Source of the DNA: Paguma larvata
Lineage: Eukaryota > Chordata > Mammalia > Carnivora > Viverridae
Reading direction: 5' to 3'
DNA length: 64,000 nt
NCBI GenBank assembly: GCA_030068075.1
Contig: CM057837.1
Coordinates: 23,356,589 to 23,420,588 of the forward strand
Shown: one piece after another, positions 62,877 through 64,000 of the stretch
Layout of the letters: every line of letters starts with the position of its first letter
Numbering within the stretch: position 1 is the first letter of the stretch
The notes under the pieces: generated by a model
Seen by the model: only the letters and a program-made list of their open reading frames with translations
Database searches by the model: none
Told to the model about the DNA's origin: nothing
Translations under genes and position numbers: made by a program

Positions 62877-63535
62877 TTCTCTCCCTGTCCCTTCTCTGCT
62901 TGTGCACTCTCTTTCAAAAAAAATATATTCTAAAACAGAGGATCATTCATAATAATGAAGAAATATAAAAAGCAGTTGGGGATTAGTTACATAATCTGTG
63001 GTCATAGCTGTGTAATGAAATACAACGCAGGCATTAAAAAGATCAAAAGAGAATATTCAATGACATAAACAAGTGACCATATCATTTCTTAAGAGAGATA
63101 AAAATCTACTGAGCAGTAGCCATACCTGAGGGAAACGTCTTAAAGCATATCACTCATTTACTGTCTCCCTTCTCTCAGAGCTTTGGAGAATCACAAAAAA
63201 TACAAGCCTTTAAACCTATTCGTTGAAGAGTCAATTATTTCACCTCCTTAAGAGAAGGGAAGTAGATCTCCTTACTAAAACGAAAGTCATCTACATGGCA
63301 GGGGGGACATAAGGGCCGAGGGTGTGGAAGGGAGAGGCCGGCTGTGTGTGTGCAGCCTGGACGCGGTGTGCTGTGGGGCAGACCTGGGAGGGCCGTGTGT
63401 GCATGCTGAACTGGTCTGTTCATTACAGCCATCTACTGCCTGGGCAGCCAAGCTTGGGCACGAGAACCCCAGGCCCTCAGGTGGGAAGAACGTGATACTT
63501 ACTCCCAGCGGTTGTAGTAGATGGGTCCCACCAAT
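46975..63535 (-). CDS. DMBT1: DMBT1, 3' part: CUB-SRCR-CUB-ZP half of the SRCR glycoprotein
   Basis: Eleven exons (63503-63535, 60492-60645, 60005-60207, 59249-59569, 58587-58607, 57509-57535, 57144-57294, 55708-55916, 54693-54877, 49885-50273, 46975-47236) join without a stop into about 651 residues. They give a linker, CUB (about 12-130), an SRCR domain (131-237), two mini-linkers, a second CUB (254-373) and a ZP domain (374-627). This is the order at the C-terminal end of DMBT1 (gp340, hensin, CRP-ductin). The family is a secreted or apical mucosal scavenger glycoprotein that binds bacteria and matrix and acts in epithelial differentiation. Every exon has GT/AG borders and matching phases, and domain cassettes begin and end in phase 1. 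The tail has a furin-type RSKR site and ends in a TAG, as in the secreted form. The 5' exons, with further SRCR repeats, lie past the right edge. No disabling mutation was seen. Confidence 0.96.
48285..48425 (+). mobile_element. MER5A-like DNA transposon fragment
   Basis: TTCAGAATCACTGGGGGAAA and TAAAAATACAGATCCCCAAA match the MER5A core. Lies in a DMBT1 intron. Confidence 0.65.
48975..49190 (+). mobile_element. SINEC copy in a DMBT1 intron
   Basis: Flanked by AAATTAGAGCCGAG and AAATTATAGCCAAG. Confidence 0.9.
49885..50273 (-). CDS. DMBT1: DMBT1 ZP domain, middle exon
   Basis: Phase 0 to phase 2 exon of 129 full codons ([15 protein letters not shown] to YDLIRSG), with [15 protein letters not shown] and the [10 protein letters not shown] strand typical of ZP-C. 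Donor GTAAGG; acceptor after TTCTCCTCCCAG. Confidence 0.96.
51603..51822 (+). mobile_element. SINEC copy in a DMBT1 intron
   Basis: Flanked by AACAAAGTGTGTTG and AACAGAGTATATTG. Confidence 0.9.
52600..52760 (+). mobile_element. MIR fragment in a DMBT1 intron
   Basis: AATCCTAGCTCTGCAGTTCA, GAGTGGCTTAACTTCTGTAA and CTGTTTCCTCACGATT match MIR. Confidence 0.7.
54693..54877 (-). CDS. DMBT1: DMBT1 ZP domain, N-terminal exon
   Basis: Phase 1 to phase 0 exon encoding the start of the ZP domain ([12 protein letters not shown], then [10 protein letters not shown]). Zona pellucida domains polymerise and mediate assembly of secreted or apical matrix. Confidence 0.95.
55708..55916 (-). CDS. DMBT1: DMBT1 CUB 2, second half
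   Basis: Phase 2 to phase 1 exon with [20 protein letters not shown] and a GFQVDYYS end, completing CUB 2. Donor GTAAGT. Confidence 0.95.
56840..57015 (+). mobile_element. MIR fragment in a DMBT1 intron
   Basis: TTTCCAAGTATTTTCATATA, then CTTCCTGTGGTCACACAGCA. Confidence 0.7.
57144..57294 (-). CDS. DMBT1: DMBT1 CUB 2, first half
   Basis: Phase 1 to phase 2 exon with SCGGFL and [20 protein letters not shown], cysteines 1 and 2 of the CUB fold. It parallels the first-half exon of CUB 1 in layout (151 versus 154 nt). Confidence 0.95.
57509..57535 (-). CDS. DMBT1: DMBT1 mini-linker exon (27 nt)
   Basis: Phase 1-1 micro-exon (SVHVTHPN) with acceptor TGTCAACAG and donor GTAAGT. It is the second spacer before CUB 2. 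Confidence 0.75.
57585..58330 (+). mobile_element. L2 fragment in a DMBT1 intron
   Basis: CAGGGAGCTCACGGCCTGGA, CAGGCAGAGGGAACAATGTG and GAAATCAAACAAAGCGAGT follow the L2 3' order. Confidence 0.6.
58587..58607 (-). CDS. DMBT1: DMBT1 mini-linker exon (21 nt)
   Basis: Phase 1-1 micro-exon (SYPTTQ) between a TTTACAG acceptor and a GTAAGT donor. It spaces the last SRCR from CUB 2. Confidence 0.75.
58885..59080 (+). mobile_element. MIR fragment in a DMBT1 intron
   Basis: CTTCATATATGAGGAGCCTG and GGTCACAGAGCAAATGGAAG match the MIR 3' half. Confidence 0.6.
59249..59569 (-). CDS. DMBT1: DMBT1 SRCR domain exon (last SRCR)
   Basis: Single-exon group B SRCR cassette of 321 nt, phase 1-1, with all eight cysteines. 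Motifs: [57 protein letters not shown]. There is an NFS sequon in the first loop. It lies between the two CUB domains, which identifies it as the isolated last SRCR repeat. Confidence 0.97.
60005..60207 (-). CDS. DMBT1: DMBT1 CUB 1, second half
   Basis: Phase 2 to phase 1 exon. It holds the [10 protein letters not shown] and GKIC motifs with cysteines 3 and 4, and an RFRSD strand. Asn sequons are present (NSS, NDT). Confidence 0.95.
60492..60645 (-). CDS. DMBT1: DMBT1 CUB 1, first half
   Basis: Phase 1 to phase 2 exon. It encodes the CUB start NCGGFL and the [11 protein letters not shown] core with the first two of the four CUB cysteines. Donor GTAAGT; acceptor after a CT-rich tract. Confidence 0.95.
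61090..61305 (+). mobile_element. MIR copy in a DMBT1 intron
   Basis: Well preserved: GCTTGACTCTGCCTTTATCA, CTTCCTCATCTGAAAAATGG and TTAAATGAGACAATACATGG. Confidence 0.85.
61386..61580 (+). mobile_element. SINEC copy in a DMBT1 intron
   Basis: GGGTGCCTGGGTGGCTCAGT head, AATAAATAAATAAACTTTAA tail. Confidence 0.9.
61670..61790 (+). mobile_element. L2 3' end fragment
   Basis: ATTCATTCATTTGTTCATTT, then ATGCCAGATACAATGCTAGA, an L2 tail. Confidence 0.6.
62240..62371 (-). mobile_element. older SINEC copy, antisense
   Basis: Head GAGCCACCCAGGTGCCTC; the younger SINE at 62380 adjoins it. Confidence 0.75.
62380..62572 (-). mobile_element. SINEC copy, antisense
   Basis: TTTAAATGTTTATTTATTTT tail; the head is eroded after CCTGAGCCACA. 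Confidence 0.85.
62723..62932 (+). mobile_element. SINEC copy with expanded (CT)n
   Basis: GGGGCTCCAGGATGGCTCAG head; a CT microsatellite replaces most of the body. Confidence 0.85.
63503..63535 (-). CDS. DMBT1: DMBT1 linker exon (33 nt)
   Basis: Short phase 1-1 exon encoding a Trp- and Thr-rich linker ([11 protein letters not shown]). The acceptor has a TTTCTTTCTAG tract and the donor is GTAAGT. It is the most 5' exon in the window and should follow an SRCR exon beyond the right edge. Confidence 0.8.
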
Positions 63536-64000
63536 CTAGAAAGAAAACGAAGTGCTTTCAGGTGTCAATTCCACGGTCCTTCATTTGGTAGAGAAAGTTC
63601 AATTCTTTCCCTTCCTGAAGGGCTTCTGAGAGCCCGGACATTTCCCATTTACACTGCGAATGGCCGGGACGGGCTAGTGTGCGTAGCACCTCCAAACATA
63701 CATAGCACAGAGTATTTTCCGAGTGGGGTAAGGCACACTTTGCGGACTGCTCTCTCGACGTGAAAGAATTCTTGAAACAGACAAGCACTTGCACGAGTCG
63801 TACTTGGTCGTGTTTCTCAAATAATCACGATTCCAACGTGAATAGGTACTTCATCTGAAACGCCTGGAGGGGCCCAAACCCCTTCCACGGCGGCCTCGCC
63901 GAACAAGCGCCGACAACAGAGAGTGGCAGGGGCCCCGGAAGGGCCCTCAGGCTAAGCTAAGTAAGAACCAAGGTCCTGGTCACTCAGTTGGTCACTGCAA
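63536..64000. other. DMBT1 intron at the right edge
   Basis: No exon seen; the next upstream exon lies outside the window. Confidence 0.5.

Overview
This is mammalian genomic DNA from a carnivore, almost certainly a felid. More than twenty copies of a tRNA-derived SINE head (gcctgggtggctcag...), with a TC-rich body and an AATAAATAAACATT-type tail, match the CanSINE/SINEC_Fc family of cats. L1 3' ends, MIR, L2, MER20, MER5A and MaLR LTR copies fill most of the rest. Gene content and order (C10orf120 next to DMBT1) match the human 10q26.13 block in reverse orientation; this synteny is from memory.

Region 1, about 1-13.7 kb, minus strand: pieces of a DMBT1-like gene that is separate from DMBT1. 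At 13.6 kb there is a GC box, a TATA box, a strong Kozak ATG and a signal-peptide exon ending in a phase-1 donor. Further along the minus strand come several very short phase 1-1 candidate linker exons, one clear SRCR exon (5297-5611), and more linker candidates running off the left edge. All inferred joins stay in frame.

Region 2, about 13.7-34.6 kb: no confident gene. It holds L1, LTR, MIR, L2 and SINE copies, microsatellites and an unidentified coding-like stretch near 21.2-22.0 kb.

Region 3, 34.6-36.2 kb, plus strand: a complete three-exon C10orf120 orthologue (333 aa) with short introns and a poly(A) signal that almost touches the stop codon.

Region 4, 36.2-46.6 kb: intergenic. It holds an MLT1-type LTR, SINEs, a probable ERV LTR, a 93-bp inverted repeat and, at 45.3-45.9 kb, a candidate alternative membrane-anchoring last exon for DMBT1.

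Region 5, 46.6-64 kb, minus strand: the 3' part of DMBT1. Eleven exons encode linker, CUB, SRCR, two mini-linkers, CUB and ZP domain, ending in a secreted C-terminus with a furin-type site. All splice phases agree and no exon is broken. The 5' part of DMBT1 lies beyond the right edge. C10orf120 and DMBT1 are convergent.
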